Source: Begonia masoniana
Lineage: Eukaryota; Streptophyta; Magnoliopsida; Cucurbitales; Begoniaceae
Direction of reading: 5' to 3'
Assembly: GCA_022432975.1 (NCBI GenBank)
Contig: CM039502.1
Span: forward strand, 3,586,375 to 3,650,374
Length of the DNA stretch: 64,000 bases
In this document: positions 48,686 to 60,970 of the stretch, one piece after another
Layout: every line of letters starts with the position of its first letter
Position numbering within the stretch: the stretch's first letter is position 1
Notes under the pieces: generated by a model
Told to the model about the DNA's origin: nothing
Databases searched by the model: none
Seen by the model: only the letters and a program-made list of their open reading frames with translations
Position numbers and translations under genes: made by a program

Positions 48686-50528
48686 TCATTTCGGTCCACT
48701 GGTTTTCGACGGGCCAGCTCTCTCCACCATCACGTCGTAAAGTTGCTTCCCGTTCTAGACATTGGAAAAACAAGTAAGTCCTTAAGCGGTAAATTACGGC
48801 TATGTTCACTACCTAATACGATAAGAATAATGTCTTAACTTGTTGGATTCGACACTTACGAATATGACTGGAAAGAAGTGTACTTGTCCTTCGGGCTTAG
48901 TCTGCGTTTCTTTGAAATAAACCAGAATAGGGAAACTAGGCCACCAGAGTTCCCAATTGACAAATGATGAATATCTGCCAAACATATCAAATTGAATCAT
49001 CAATTCAAAGCTTTTCAGTCGTATTTATAAGATTTGCGTGAAGGTTTTCATACTTCCATCTGTTTTTCCCACCCACAAACACGTTTTCTCCGGATTCATT
49101 GAGCTCGTCTCCTACTTTCACTTCCTGAGAAAAGTAACAAATATAATAGATGAACAATTGTACAAGTCCAAAGCAGGTATGCAATCGATGACAATTTAGA
49201 GAGAGAGAGAGAGAGGCATACCAATGCCTCATCATCAAAGACAAATCTCACTCGGGTTGTCTAGAACAAAGAAACAAAACAATTAGCCCATTTTCTGCAT
49301 GGTTGTTTGCATACTTACTATTAAAGCACATCAACACTCACAGTATCTGTTGCAATAAATTAATTTCTTTTCCTTCGAAGAATTCTCGCATATTATGTTT
49401 TACCAGTATTTTTTATTCTTTAAATATATAGAAATATTCATATTACTATGACCTGGAACATAAGGAGAAGCCCAAGGAGACCGACAGGAGCAGCTGGCAA
49501 TAGATTATTCGTATAAGCTAGTCCACCAGCCATACCTGTTACAAATCATATCTATCTTACATTTCATCTCAATAATAAACTAATCGAATCGAAACAAACA
49601 TTGGGTAATTGTTAAAATGTAAAACAATGAACTTCTTTGTCTGCAAAAAATACAATGTAGAACAGCTCTATAAACTAAGTATTTGGATTTTTCGGGGCAG
49701 TTTCGGGCCTAATAAGAAATATGCATTGTCCTATCCAAAAGGAGAGCATAAACGCAAATTCAATTGGACCTTTTATATTATTGTGTAGATGTCAATCTAA
49801 TGCTGTAATCAAAAGCCACTCAGCTAATTTATAGGTACCCACCAAGCAGCACGATCGGAATTCGGTAATCTGGAAAAGGAATCACAACGCCTTTGCCCTT
49901 GATATTCTCTTCAAGCTGTCAAGTTTGAACTCGTAGAATTTAAAACTATGATACTATATGCATATCGAATAACTAAATTATTGAGTTTTCATGTATCTCC
50001 AAGTCTCTATCAACCGAAAAGGAAGCATCGGCTGAAATTTCTGGGCGGATAATATTTCTCTAACCCACAAACAGTAGACATTCGAAAAAAGACAGTGTAA
50101 TAGCTACAATCTGTAGAATCTCTTCTTTAAGAAAGGGTACTCTAACTAAGCAAAGTGAGATAAGTAGATTGTTACGCCAAGAGTGAGGGAAACAAACCGC
50201 GGAGGCCACCACAGCTGAGCCGCCATTGGAGCTTCTGGCATTTCTTCTTCGACTATTTTGAATATAAATTGCTGTGCCATGGAATGACCTTTTGACATTC
50301 CCATAAACTCCATCCACCGGCTCCTCTGTTTAGATATACACATTAACGTTTCTCCATCCAAGGGAAAAGTTAATATCAGCTTCTAATCAACGTAAGGTGA
50401 GAAATGCATCAACAAATCTATACAAAGAAACAGAAAGAGAATCCAGAAGTGGAAAAGCTGAAGGAAAAAGGGTAAAAATTACTTCGACAAGAGAGAAACG
50501 GAGATGCACACAATAGAGAGCTGGACAT
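48686..50528 (-). CDS. Plastid-targeted DUF3119 protein, eight exons
   Basis: This encodes a predicted chloroplast membrane protein of the DUF3119 family, conserved in cyanobacteria and plants; its biochemical role is not established. Minus-strand exons, 5' to 3', are 50528-50483, 50325-50198, 49915-49843, 49535-49453, 49260-49222, 49124-49054, 48974-48860 and 48754-48686, giving 207 residues, all in frame. The first about 60 residues (starting MSSSLLCASPFLSCRKE, rich in Ser, Arg and Asn, no acidic clusters) look like a transit peptide. Then come PDYRIPIVLLG and a second hydrophobic stretch with PVGLLGLLLMFQ, followed by TTRVRFVFDDEALEV, GENVFVGGKNRWKY, WPSFPILVYFKETQT and HFFPVIFNGKQLYDVM, all characteristic of the family. 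The gene is divergent from BSD2, 296 bp between start codons. A GA microsatellite lies in the intron at about 49199-49215. Confidence 0.88.
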
Positions 50529-50824
50529 TTTTCTTCAGCTCGAAAAATTTCAGCTCTCGGAGGAGCAACCAGTCCAAAAGGGCAAGACTTTGACACTAAT
50601 GCCCACCGATATATATTAACAATATCGAATAACTTCTAGCAGCGACAAGGGTATTTGCGGAATCGACTATTTATGGTAAGCCTAGTTCAGTTGGGTGGCT
50701 TATCTCTTCGACATTATCCATTCTCTGAAACTCACAAAAACACTCCTACACTCATTTTGTAGCGAAAGCTCAGACCTTTCTCCTGAAATCTCTTTGATCA
50801 TCAAAACAAGTTTGTAGTTTGAAA
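50529..50824. promoter_or_regulatory. Candidate bidirectional promoter, DUF3119 and BSD2
   Basis: Two genes for plastid proteins start 296 bp apart and point away from each other. The interval includes CTTATC (50699-50704), the complement of the GATAAG I-box found in light-regulated promoters. No strong TATA box was seen in either direction, which fits a TATA-less shared promoter. That both genes respond together is inference. Confidence 0.5.
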
Positions 50825-50879
50825 ATGGCTGTTTCTCTTACTAATATGCCCGTTTATTCCCTTAAATGCTCGAGCAAAC

Positions 50880-50911
<32 letters not shown>

Positions 50912-52309
50912 GCGTTTTGGGTTTTCTATTACTTGGAATTTGTTTTCTTACCTTATAAAATTTATTCATGGCAAATAAATCTGTTTTTATAGGAATTTTT
51001 ACTGACAATTCGGCTACTGGAAAAGTTGTTCGGGTAAATAAACTGACTCAGGGCTCGAATACTGCAAAATTTCAGCTTCTGGAGGTAAAGGTGAGATTTT
51101 GGCCTCTCCTATCCATTTTGTAAAATATAATCTCTCTAAGTTGTGAAAATAGAAAATATAAATTGTGGGTTAGAGTCCATTTTGTGATTTGGTTGTGGGT
51201 TCGAGAGACTAAAAAATGTTATTGAGTTTCTGGTGTTGTGCAAATTAATAATCTGGTAGAACCCTACAAAATCTGCACATATCTAGAGCTCAAAGTTTTG
51301 AGTGTTTAGGTTCTAAACGTTTTGTACAGGGAAATCAAGTTATTCTCGTTCTTTTTCTATCTTTACGTATTTGCGAGGGAAGCTATGAAGAATAGATGCT
51401 CAGAATTCCGATATTTGGACAAATCTTTGTGTTTTTAGAAAGTTTTTGATTGTGTCCTCGGGTTGAGTCTTCGTAGACACATCCCTCTTTATCTGTACAT
51501 CCCAAAAGAGTAAATTTTCCTCCCAAGAACAATTGAACTCAAAAACGATGAAAATGCAGATGAGGTATTACGGAGAAAATTGCCAAATAGCATCTCCTGT
51601 TGTCGAGCATAGCTACTGCTCTCTGTCTCTCTACACACCTCCGGAAGATATTGTAGAGTTAGCTAAACATTCTAAGGTTGAACGGGAATTAGAGAGACTG
51701 CCTAAGAATTGAATAGCTATATTTTCCATCTATGTTTTCGTTTCTTAGCAATTATTTCAATCTTGCTTTTGCAGGCTGCAGAGAGCAATCCGCCGACCAA
51801 ATTGACGAGTATAGTCTGTTCTAAGTGCGAAGGAAATGGTAAGTCAATCATTCGAATTACATTCTACTCTCCATTCCCGAGGTGCAAACTGAGTTTGTCG
51901 TGTTTTGAGCGGTTTTAAGGTGCCATTGCATGTACTCAATGCAAAGGAAGTGGTGTTAATTCTGTGGATCACTTCGATGGACAATTTAAAGCTGGTGGGC
52001 TATGTTGGCTTTGCAGGTACTCTTACAAACCCTTTTTCCCTTATGTCTCTGTTTGGTATTTGTGATTTGTTCTACTATTGCGTCTTTCACGAGAATCTCT
52101 CCGATGCGAATAAACAAACACTAAAGCTATCGGCTTCCATAAATCCTCGGCATCGATGATTCGTGGAACTGTGCTGGATTATAGTTCTTCGAACGGCCGT
52201 TTAATGAAACTTGTATATCGATTGTTGTAGAGGGAAGAGAGACATATTATGTGGAGAGTGCAATGGAGCTGGATTCATTGGTGGGTTTATGAGCACATTT
52301 GATGAGTAA
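50825..52309 (+). CDS. BSD2: BSD2, DnaJ-type zinc-finger Rubisco assembly chaperone
   Basis: Bundle Sheath Defective 2 is a chloroplast stromal protein that holds folded Rubisco large subunits before the small subunit joins. Exons are 50825-50882, 50993-51090, 51775-51838, 51920-52016 and 52231-52309, giving 131 residues. The first about 55 residues (MAVSLTNMPV..., Ser/Lys/Thr rich) are a transit peptide. The mature part has the four CxxCxG(x)G-type zinc motifs of the DnaJ cysteine-rich domain: C67-C70, C78-C81, C102-C105 and C113-C116, with the family signatures VDHFDGQFKAGGLCWLCRGK and GAGFIGGFMSTFDE. There is no J domain, as expected for BSD2. Exon 2 could end at GAG or at the next AAG donor (51084 or 51090); the longer choice keeps the frame. 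A second possible terminal exon lies in intron 2 (51560-51712). Confidence 0.95.
50884..50911 (+). repeat. (TC)14 microsatellite abutting the BSD2 intron 1 donor
   Basis: The intron begins G|GTCTCTCT..., so the run starts with the second base of the donor site and continues for 28 bp without interruption. Confidence 0.9.
51560..51712 (+). other. Possible alternative last exon in BSD2 intron 2
   Basis: After an AATGCAG acceptor, 51560-51712 is open for 50 codons in the frame left by BSD2 exon 2 and ends in TGA. The predicted tail (starting MRYYGENCQIASPVVEH and ending RELERLPKN) has a balanced amino-acid mix unlike translated intron. If spliced on, it gives a 102-residue protein with the transit peptide but no zinc fingers. 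It could equally be an exon remnant of another gene. No homologue was recognised. Confidence 0.4.
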
Positions 52310-52534
52310 AGACTGGGTTTTGATTCTTATTTTGCTCTTGTATCTTTTCTTCAACACTACATGTCCGGTTCAGAGAGATAAGCTAAAGAAGCTGCAAATT
52401 TCTGTTACGAGTTTTCTAATTAATCTATTCAGAGTCCTGTGATTTTATAGTTAATTATTGCTTTTTTCCACTATTTATTTCCTCTGTTTATCCTATGCCT
52501 GGTGGTTCCTCTCAATGCCCATCTTTTATTAGAG

Positions 52535-53095
52535 ATAGATGTTGGCCCGGATCGGTTAGTTTTTGCATCTGAAACCATCCGATTGTGTTTTGAAACCGAA
52601 CCGAAATTGAACCGATTTTTTTGGTTTTGGTCAGTTCGATTTTGGTTTGGTTTCGGTTCTGGATATTTTCTGATTGGTTTCGTTTTTTGATCAGTTTAAC
52701 TCAGTTTGTGCTCGATTTGTTTCTTTTTTTGCAAGCTTTTTTAAAATTAATAGTAAAAACACACATAAATATTCAATATTGGTTTGGTTCAATTCTGACC
52801 GATTGAAAAAGGAATTGAGAACATAACCAAAAATTCCGGTTTTACTCCGTTTAGGTTTTCTAGAAATTATTATCGTTAGTGATATTTTTTTGCCGGTTTA
52901 AGTTTTGAGGTTGGACCAAATCTACGGCCCGTGGTTTTATTTTTGGTTTTTGAAGATTAAAATTGACAAAATAGAACTAATTCTATCCTTCCTATTTCAA
53001 CGTAGATTTCAGCTCAAACCCGACTGAAATTTGACTCAAACCTGATTTGTGGTCTAATTCAATCTCAATTTTGGTCCGACTCAAACCTCTACACT
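52535..53095. repeat. Degenerate GGTT/CGGTTT-rich repeat, probable non-autonomous transposon
   Basis: The segment is made largely of variants of GGTTTCGGTT and AACCGAACCG, bounded by GATGTTGGCCCGG and CCGACTCAAACCTCTAC. Plant hAT-type MITEs often look like this, but no clean terminal repeat or duplication was found. It follows the BSD2 3' UTR. Confidence 0.35.
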
Positions 53096-53541
53096 TAAAA
53101 TAGATATATTCAAATTCATATGATATAATTGCGGCCGTCAACCCACGCATCCACAAAACCCTAATTTCACACTCTCACTATAAAAAGGGCAGCACTCGTC
53201 GAATATCACCTCAGCCCTACTGCCTGCCTTCCTTTTCTCGCTACATGCAAAGTTTGTGGGTCGGCCCGCGCTATTAAAACCAGGCCTAACTCTAGGTGGG
53301 CTAGTTCCATTTGTTTTTTAAGCCCGTATATAGTATTTTCATTTAAACAATATATATTCATTATTTTCCATCGGTAGAAAGCTTGAACATGCAAGTTTTT
53401 TATCCAAATATACAACGACACGATCTTAAATAATTAAACTCTATGGTTACTTGAAAATATAATCACGTGGGCAGTGAGAAAATTATCAAATCATAACAAA
53501 TTCTATATATTTTTATTGATTCACAAATTACTCGCAACTTT

Positions 53542-53802
53542 TGTAACGACCCACCCTTGCGAGGTCCGGTTGTGTGGTATCTACACCCGCCAGTCCAATC
53601 TTTCTACTTGTTACTCAAGTGGTACCGAGAGTCAATGAACTAGGTGTTTTATTCTGACAGGGTCTGGGTTCGACTATTGGAGAGGACAAAAACTCCTTCA
53701 CCCGAGAGAAAAGATCAGGAGTATAGTTCAGTGACAGGTAGACGGGTTGGAGTGGTGGGTGTAGATTCGCACGACCGAGCCTCGCAAGGGGGGGTCGTTA
53801 CA
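53542..53802. mobile_element. Solo LTR, 261 bp, with 5-bp TSD
   Basis: The unit begins TGTAACGACCCACCCTTGCG and ends CGCAAGG(G)n-TCGTTACA, so it starts TG and ends CA with ends that are near-perfect inverted repeats of about 23 bp. ACTTT flanks it on both sides (53537-53541 and 53803-53807). This fits a solo LTR left by recombination. The long terminal inverted repeat also allows a small DNA transposon as an alternative, but TG..CA with a 5-bp duplication favours the LTR reading. Confidence 0.75.
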
Positions 53803-53907
53803 ACTTTCTTCAACCAAAAAAAACAAAAAAGAGAGAATATTGTTTACTTATAAACCTTTTACTGGACAGACACCCATACGAGCTTGATTTTATGATATAA
53901 TATCAAA

Positions 53908-54630
53908 TCAAATGTAGAAATAAGGACCTGCGTCTTGTTCATGACACTGAATTGAAGGGCTTGGATTGTTTCCAATGAGCAATTCCTCGATCATTTGCAA
54001 AGCAACTTTTTCTTCCTCACTCATCTCTAGCGGAAGCTCGGGGATAGCCTCCAATGGCGGAAGCTGGTCAGAAGACAATGTAGAAGACGAAGAATTCTTT
54101 TCAGGGTTCTTCTTTCCGAACTCGACTGTCATAACCCAATTGGAGTTTGAGATCGAACTCTGTCCAGCTCGCTTTTGCCAAACTCCGATATGAGAATTTT
54201 CGTTGTCTAACCTCAGACAAGTCATTGAAGGAGAAGGTGTTTTGCTGAATTTTCTCAGCTTTGCATGGAGAATTTCTGACAAACTCTTGGGCGATAACGG
54301 AGAAAGCTTGTTTCTTTCTGAGTCGCTGGTCGGAGCTTGAGAGACTGGAAAATTCGTTTTCGCGTTTCTTCCACTCATCAAAATTGCTGCTTGATCGTAA
54401 GTTCTGGCTGCTTCTTCTGCAGTCTCGAAAGTTCCTAGCCAGACCCTTCTTTTCCTGTGAAGATTGATAGAGAGAGAGAGAGAGAGCGTGTGAAAACAAT
54501 GAAAAAAGTAGAATTTTGATGATTAGGTAGGGTTGGTCGGTGAAAATTACAGCAAGGGATGGCGAATTTCTGATACCCATGATCCCCAGTGTCTCTGCCT
54601 GACTCCTCTGAACTTCTTTGATTGCACCAT
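53908..54630 (-). CDS. SHN1: WIN1/SHINE-type AP2/ERF transcription factor
   Basis: This encodes a nuclear AP2/ERF factor of the SHINE clade, whose Arabidopsis members activate cutin and wax biosynthesis genes. Exons are 54630-54551 and 54454-53908, separated by a 96-bp intron at the position usual for the clade, giving 208 residues. The AP2 domain covers about residues 5-63: [18 protein letters not shown], then [15 protein letters not shown] and the [18 protein letters not shown] end. The conserved middle motif follows ([32 protein letters not shown], then NWVMTVEF) and the C-terminal motif [14 protein letters not shown]. The start ATG is the only one that supplies the N-terminal [12 protein letters not shown]-rich leader lies upstream. 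Which SHN paralogue it is cannot be told without a tree. Confidence 0.93.
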
Positions 54631-54693
54631 TTTCATTCAGCTGACAGTAGAGAGAGAGAGAGGAGAAAAGTACAGGAGGAAGAGAGGAGGAGG

Positions 54694-54699
54694 ATATAG
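54694..54699 (-). promoter_or_regulatory. Possible TATA box of the SHN gene
   Basis: On the minus strand CTATATCC lies about 65 bp upstream of the start codon, in a CT-rich stretch. It is a weak match. Confidence 0.35.
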
Positions 54700-54719
54700 A
54701 AGCGAGTGAGAGAGTGAAG

Positions 54720-57700
54720 GGAAATGGTGGAGGGACGTACAGTGTCGGCGAACTAAAGGCGAGGAACCAATTGGAGACTTGTAATTAAAACTGTCACCTA
54801 AACCTCTCCCGTTGTTACTTAATAGCCAATCAATTCTTATTGTCCAATAAATAAATGCTTTCTCTCTACCACATCAAAAATTTGGTTTCCTTTTGGACCC
54901 CCTCTTGGCCAATAACAACAGCAGCATTGCCATCTTAGCGTATTATCATATCATTTCACGTTTGAGTTCTTTACACGTGCATACAATTACAGCTCTAATC
55001 TCTTCTAATCTTCGTACAAGTGCATTTGAAACTGTGTCTATCATGACACAACATGCTTTATCTTAATCTTCAACCATACATGAACCTAATTCTGAATAAT
55101 TCTTATATCACACTTTCAATGAAACATATCTTCTTGTATTATGTTTAGCATAGTAAGTGTGCACCAAACAACAACCTTAGCTCAAAAATTTAAAAGAGAT
55201 ATCATTTAGGCTTGATGGTCCAAGGTCAGCAAGTACAACCTTGTATCAACATATTTTTCTATCTATACTTGGACAAAAGTCTAAACCAAAGCTCGTCGTA
55301 GAAGGTCTAAGGAAGACGAGAGCCTGATTTCCAACAACCAGGCTCAGCCTAAATCATTGTCGAGGCTTAACATGTAGTATCTAATCTTGAAATTGTGTTG
55401 TTACGACCTCAGATGGAGAAGGGTGACATGACACTATGAAAGGAGTGGCATCTTTTCTTGTGAGAGTTTATTAACTCATTGGTGTTGTTATTACTCTTTC
55501 CCAATCTCCATCTTCTATTTTCGAATAATATTCGGCTAAAGAATAATTTTTTAAAAAAATAATAGAAAATGATATGTATATTTCCTGAAAACCCTATTAT
55601 CTTAGGATCAGAGCAGAGTCAATTGTGGAAATAAAGAATGAAATTTACTCTCCCTCAATAAATGAACTGCCTCTTTAATATTTGTCGTTTCTGCTCATTT
55701 CATCTTCCCATTCCAACTTCGTGTTCGTCATTCAAAGGAAAACCCATCCACTCTAGAAAGAGAGAGAGAGAGGAGAGAGAGTTTGGAGGGCTTGATCTAA
55801 AACATTGGTTAAACTGTGAAGTAGTTTCCCTACAGGCATGCTTTAGATGTCACATTAAGAGATGGTCCAGGATTTGAATATGGAGGTTGTAAAACATAAA
55901 TTTCTTCAGAAAAATATATCTCATTTAAATAATAAATCAGTAGATAGTAGGCCAACAACTTTGGAGATGCCAAGAGTAAAAGAGGTTTAAGACTAAAACA
56001 TGAACTTGGATTTCCTGCAATCATGACCAACATTTAACCTAAGGATTAGTTGGTTTACCACAAAGATGACAGATGAGTAGACTGAGTTGGCTGGCTCAGT
56101 ACTGTAGTGGGCTCGACATAGGTTGAAATTTTTTTTGAGCTGACTCGTTAAACTTGGCTCATTAGATAAACGAGATTTGTTAGACTTAGGTTCTTTAACT
56201 CGTTAGGCTTGGTGAACCGGACTTTTTTCGGTTCAGCTCGTTGGTTACCTTAATTATAAATGATTGACAATTAAATAGGTGTCAGCCTAGTTACTATATA
56301 TATATATATACATATAAATTTGTAATCGTGCAACTATCAAATATATTAATGATATTTTTTATTACATCTTCTCAAGTATTTTTTTTCCTAAATGTTTGTC
56401 ATTTTATATATTAATAAAACAATTTTGTTAACTAAATAATTAATTATTATATTTTTACAATATAATGATAAATAATTATTATAATTTTGATAATTAATTT
56501 TTTTTTTTGGAAATATACATTATATTTATATAAATTGAAAATATTTATGTATGATTAGTTCGTTAGACTCAACTCATTTAACATTGGATTGCGAGCCAGC
56601 TTATGTAAAAAAAAAAAAAAATTGTCTGGTTCATTAGGCTCGACTCGTTTAATTCGATAGGATTAGTGAACTAGATTTTTTCATGCTCATCTCGATCAAT
56701 TTGTTTGTTATATCTAGTTTAGATGTCAGCAATTGGTTGTCTTAAATGATTTGATGCATAAAAAACTTTATATTAATTATAGAATATGATTAGAGAATTC
56801 TATGGTTGCTATAGAAAGAATCATTTTGGCCTTCAGAGTGCATTGCCTTCGAATTCCTTGTTACTAGTAATCTTAAAGTTTCAATGTTACGCACCCACGT
56901 GACATTGATTATTCTTATTATATGTCATCTACTTCGTTATATTTATTTCATTGAGCCCTTTCTTTTAAGACTAATGTTGGCACTTCTGGCCTACTCACAT
57001 GTGACCATTTTTTTTTTCTGCGCAACATTGTATAGATATTCGAATATCACACGTTCATATTTTGTTTATTTGTTAACGGAGCAATTATAATAAATTGAAA
57101 TAACATCGATAGATATGTTAGAATGCGTACACAACTTTGATGTCATTGTTGAGAAGATGTGGTGCGAAGCTTAATTATACGATTGAAGTAGAAACGAGAA
57201 AATTAAAATCAATGAAAAAGAAAAACTATAGAAGAAATTTCGTATTGCAAAAGTAGAATTATAACAACTTGTATCGATTATCAAGAGAATACTATAAAAT
57301 CTTAGATATCTCACTCTTAATCTTTGTATATAAAAAATGAAGGCTTGATGGACGAGTGGCCAAGTAATTGATAAGTGACTGTAATATAATCTTTACTATA
57401 AACTAAACTTAGCGGCTAAACGATAAAAATCACAACCCAAAGTCTTCGTGATTTTAATGACTAAGTAACCTAAAACGTGACAATGGTTAAGCAAATTTAT
57501 GAAATTTCTTCGTGACTTCACAAATTTATGAAGTTTCAACAAAAATGTAACTTTACATCTAACAAGATCATACCTGACGTGTGGAGTCCTCAAGTGTTTC
57601 AGGTACAATATTATCTGCTTGGGCCGTAGCCTACACAGATCTTGGGATTAACCCAAAACGCGTTGTATTAGGTAGGAATGAGAACTCTACTTATAAAGTA

Positions 57701-58284
57701 CTTATTTTCTACTTTCTCAAGCGATATGAGATTGTGCACCTTCATTGGTATGAGATGATACAATCAACAGAATCTCGAGTCGTTTTTTCCTTCACAAGAC
57801 GAGATGTCACACATTGAATGAATTTTACGTCCAAATTTAATATTATTCATTATGGACTGCATGTAGTTTTGTATGAATAATATTATATTTACTATCTTAT
57901 TCTAATATGTTAAAATATTTATTGACATATTAAATAATAATTACATCCATCATTATTAGGGAATATTTTAAGAGATTGTTACAAAATAGCAGGGTATTGA
58001 AAATTTTGGAGGGATCCAATTGGCAATTACCGATTGGTCCAACGAGAAGAACCCAACGCTTCTGCGGGTCCAACTTGGAAGAACCAACTATTCAACTCTT
58101 GCTCTTAACAACCAGTCTTCCCCTGGAGAAACACCAACAAAGCCATTGAATCCAATTTTCAAGTTATGAAACTGGAAAACCCTGCTTTTCTCTTTCGATT
58201 TCACCAATCCCTATGGAACCATGCCCAAAAATGGTCTCGCTGCGATCGATTGACCACCTATGACTCAGTTCAAGCTCACCCATT
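54720..58284. other. Intergenic DNA between SHN and TBC genes
   Basis: The first kilobase or so would hold the SHN promoter. A (GA)n run lies at about 55759-55783. Between about 56090 and 56710, GGCTCGTTAGGCTCG-like words recur in a degenerate pattern with an (AT)n run near 56299-56313, probably a decayed transposon. No coding region was recognised, although short open frames occur. Confidence 0.4.
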
Positions 58285-60774
58285 ATGCTCAAAGGCAAAC
58301 TTAAGCTGCCGGAGAAGGCCCGTTTGGTCTTGCCGGACCGTATCGGTAACTTAGTTGTCGGGTTTGACGAGAAAGATGAAGAAAATGTTGGGTCCGATTC
58401 GGGAATAGATTTTGGGGAAGAGCTCGAGACACTTCTGCCTTACGAGTTCGGGTCCGATAGAGAAAGCGATGGTGATACTGGTAAATTACCCATCGAAGAA
58501 GAAAAGGTTGCTGATGATTCCAAATGTCGGGTCCGGCCGCGATTGGAAAAGGAGGTTGTAGTCTCTGTGTCGAAAGCCATTGCCGCCGACGAGAAGAGGT
58601 CTGATCTTCAACACGAGGTAGAATTCTGGGTCTTCAGTAATTTGATTTTCTCTTCTTCTTTCTTTTCTGTTAAGGTTTTTATGTGATTTGGTTTGTGTTT
58701 TGCTTTGGTTTCCAGTTGGCTGATTTGAGAAACTTACAAGTGATTATAATGCAATTTATGTTTTCATTGGGAAGTAATTATGATGCTATCTTCGAAGTTG
58801 AGTTATATTTAGTGTGAAGATTACAGTTTATCTGCTTTGAAGAATAGAAACATAGCGGGTTGTGCTTAGCTAGTTGGACTAAATGAAATTCATACACTTT
58901 CATTTTCTCGTTAAAGATTAATGTTCTAATTACCATTGTCAAATAGCTTATTGACACACTAAAGACATGGATTTTTCCTTATGAAATATTATAATATGAC
59001 CTGCTTGAACAGTTGAGTTTTATCGACTACTAGTGAAATTGCTAAGTGTCTCCCAAAGACGTTTATATATAAGTTTTTACAAGCAATCAACTCGAAGATG
59101 ATTATTTTTCTTTACCTCTATGCAAATTACTCGAAGTGTACAAATACTTGAAAAAAAGCTTTGAGTTTGAGTAGATGCTGGAAAAGTTTAAAGTTCAGAA
59201 AAAAATAGGAAAAATTATCTTTACATGTCTCAGAAGGATTAGTCTTTTTTTCCAAATATAAACAAGTGTTATTTTTCTTTGTACCTCTCCTTAGATATCA
59301 TCTTTAATCAATATCTTGCTAATATCTTTCCTTCGTCCTGTTTTCCCCCATGGTGCCCTGTAATTAGCTTTCTCAAAATGAGATAAACTTGGAAAGGTTG
59401 CAGAGAATTGCAAGCACGGGACTTCCCGATGGAGGAGGATTGCGTGCAACAACTTGGAAGGTAAATGACTTGGATTATCAGGTTCTCAATGGAGAAAAAA
59501 AAAAGAATAAAAAAGCAGTAATTGTTTGGTAAATTAACTTCTTAAAATTGATTATTGATGTAATTGTTTGACAAATTATAACATTCAATTATTAAATTAC
59601 ATACACGGATACTAGAATTGAGAGAAACTAAAATGAGTGTGAGAGAAAGTTAGTGGTTAAATATCATTATTTAAAAATTTAGAGGATTAAAATGGAAAAT
59701 AAAATAATTTTACAACTCCATTCGGAATATTAGGAAAGCAAATTGTAAAATCTACATCTTCCAATTTCTCAAAATTGCTGCAACTTTTATGAAAAAACAC
59801 TTATTTTTTTGTTTGCCAAATTGGAGTGCTAATTATCATCATTTGCATCATCATAGCAGCTTCTATTGGGTTATCTGCCACCTTCTCGCGACTTATGGGA
59901 AAAAGAGCTGATAGAAAATCGTCTCAAATATGCAAAACTAAAAGAGGAGTTTCTCCTAAGTCCTGTAAGATGAATCTTCATGAGTTACAGAAAAGGAAAC
60001 TAGTTAGTTAGCTGCTGGATGAATACATAAGTAAAATATGTGAATCCATGGTTCTTTTATTGTTCTCTAAACGAATATTTGAATCTAGACAGTCACAAAT
60101 TAAAAGCAGAAAGGATGAAACATCGAATTGCAGTTACAAGCCAGTTGAAAGTAATGCTGATGGACTTCTTCAGCGGCATGAAATTTCCCAAGAGGATCAT
60201 CCTTTAAGCCTTGGTAAAGCTAGTGCTTGGAATCAGTTCTTTCAGGTAAAAATCTTGATTTCTTCAAGTTAAGAGAGTTACTTGAATGCCCTTGAAATTA
60301 AGGTTGGTGCCCAACAGGCCTTTTCTTCATAAAGCTTCTTGTTTGTGGAGCTTTTCTTTTTATCAGTTCCCACCTTTATTCATGTCTTTGGTCATAATCA
60401 AGGTGGTAAGTAAAATACATGTACGTTTATTTTCAGCATACAGAAATTATCGACCAAATTGACCGTGATTTGCAACGAACTCATCCGGATATGAAGTTTT
60501 TCTCAGGAGAATCGTCAATCAGTAGGAAAAACAGGGTATCCAACTATTGCATTGAAAACTTCTTCTTGTCCTTTGATTTTATCTGAAATAGGCAGATTTA
60601 CGATCATGTGGCTGATTCCATGTGCTTTGATCTCGTTTCTCATAGGAATCTATGAAAAATATTCTTCTTTTGTTTGCAAAAGTAAATCCAGCAATCAGCT
60701 ACGTGCAAGGCATGAACGAGGTCTTGGCACCGATCTACTACTTATTTAGTACCGACCCAGATGAACACAATGCT
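58285..60774 (+). CDS. TBC-domain RabGAP, 5' part (six exons seen)
   Basis: This encodes a Rab GTPase-activating protein that speeds GTP hydrolysis on Rab GTPases in vesicle traffic. Visible exons are 58285-58617, 59368-59460, 59860-59964, 60093-60245, 60437-60535 and 60646-60774, all phase 0, giving 304 residues before the next intron. The first about 110 residues are acidic and probably disordered. The TBC domain starts near residue 120 (IASTGLPDGGGLRATTWK, LLLGYLPPSRDLW) and contains both catalytic fingers: Arg242 in IDRDLQRT and Gln282 in SYVQGMNEV. The family is TBC1D13-like by DHPLSLG, RTHPDM and YYLFSTDPDEHNA. Met 58285 is the first in frame after a stop at 58261. The rest of the domain is not in the window; a Copia element occupies the sequence from 60971 onward, presumably in the next intron. 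A gene broken by that insertion cannot be excluded. Confidence 0.88.
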
Positions 60775-60970
60775 GTAAGTAATATCTGCAGCTATTTTCA
60801 ACTTGATATGAGCGTGCCTTTGATCACATACACAACACAAATATAAAATATCTCGAGTTAATGTTTGAATATTAGGAGCTACGGCCATATACCATATTTC
60901 TAGGTTGAGTTGGAGCATCATTTAATGAGGGATACTTGTACTCAGAACTGAGATAGGTGGGTAGACAGAA

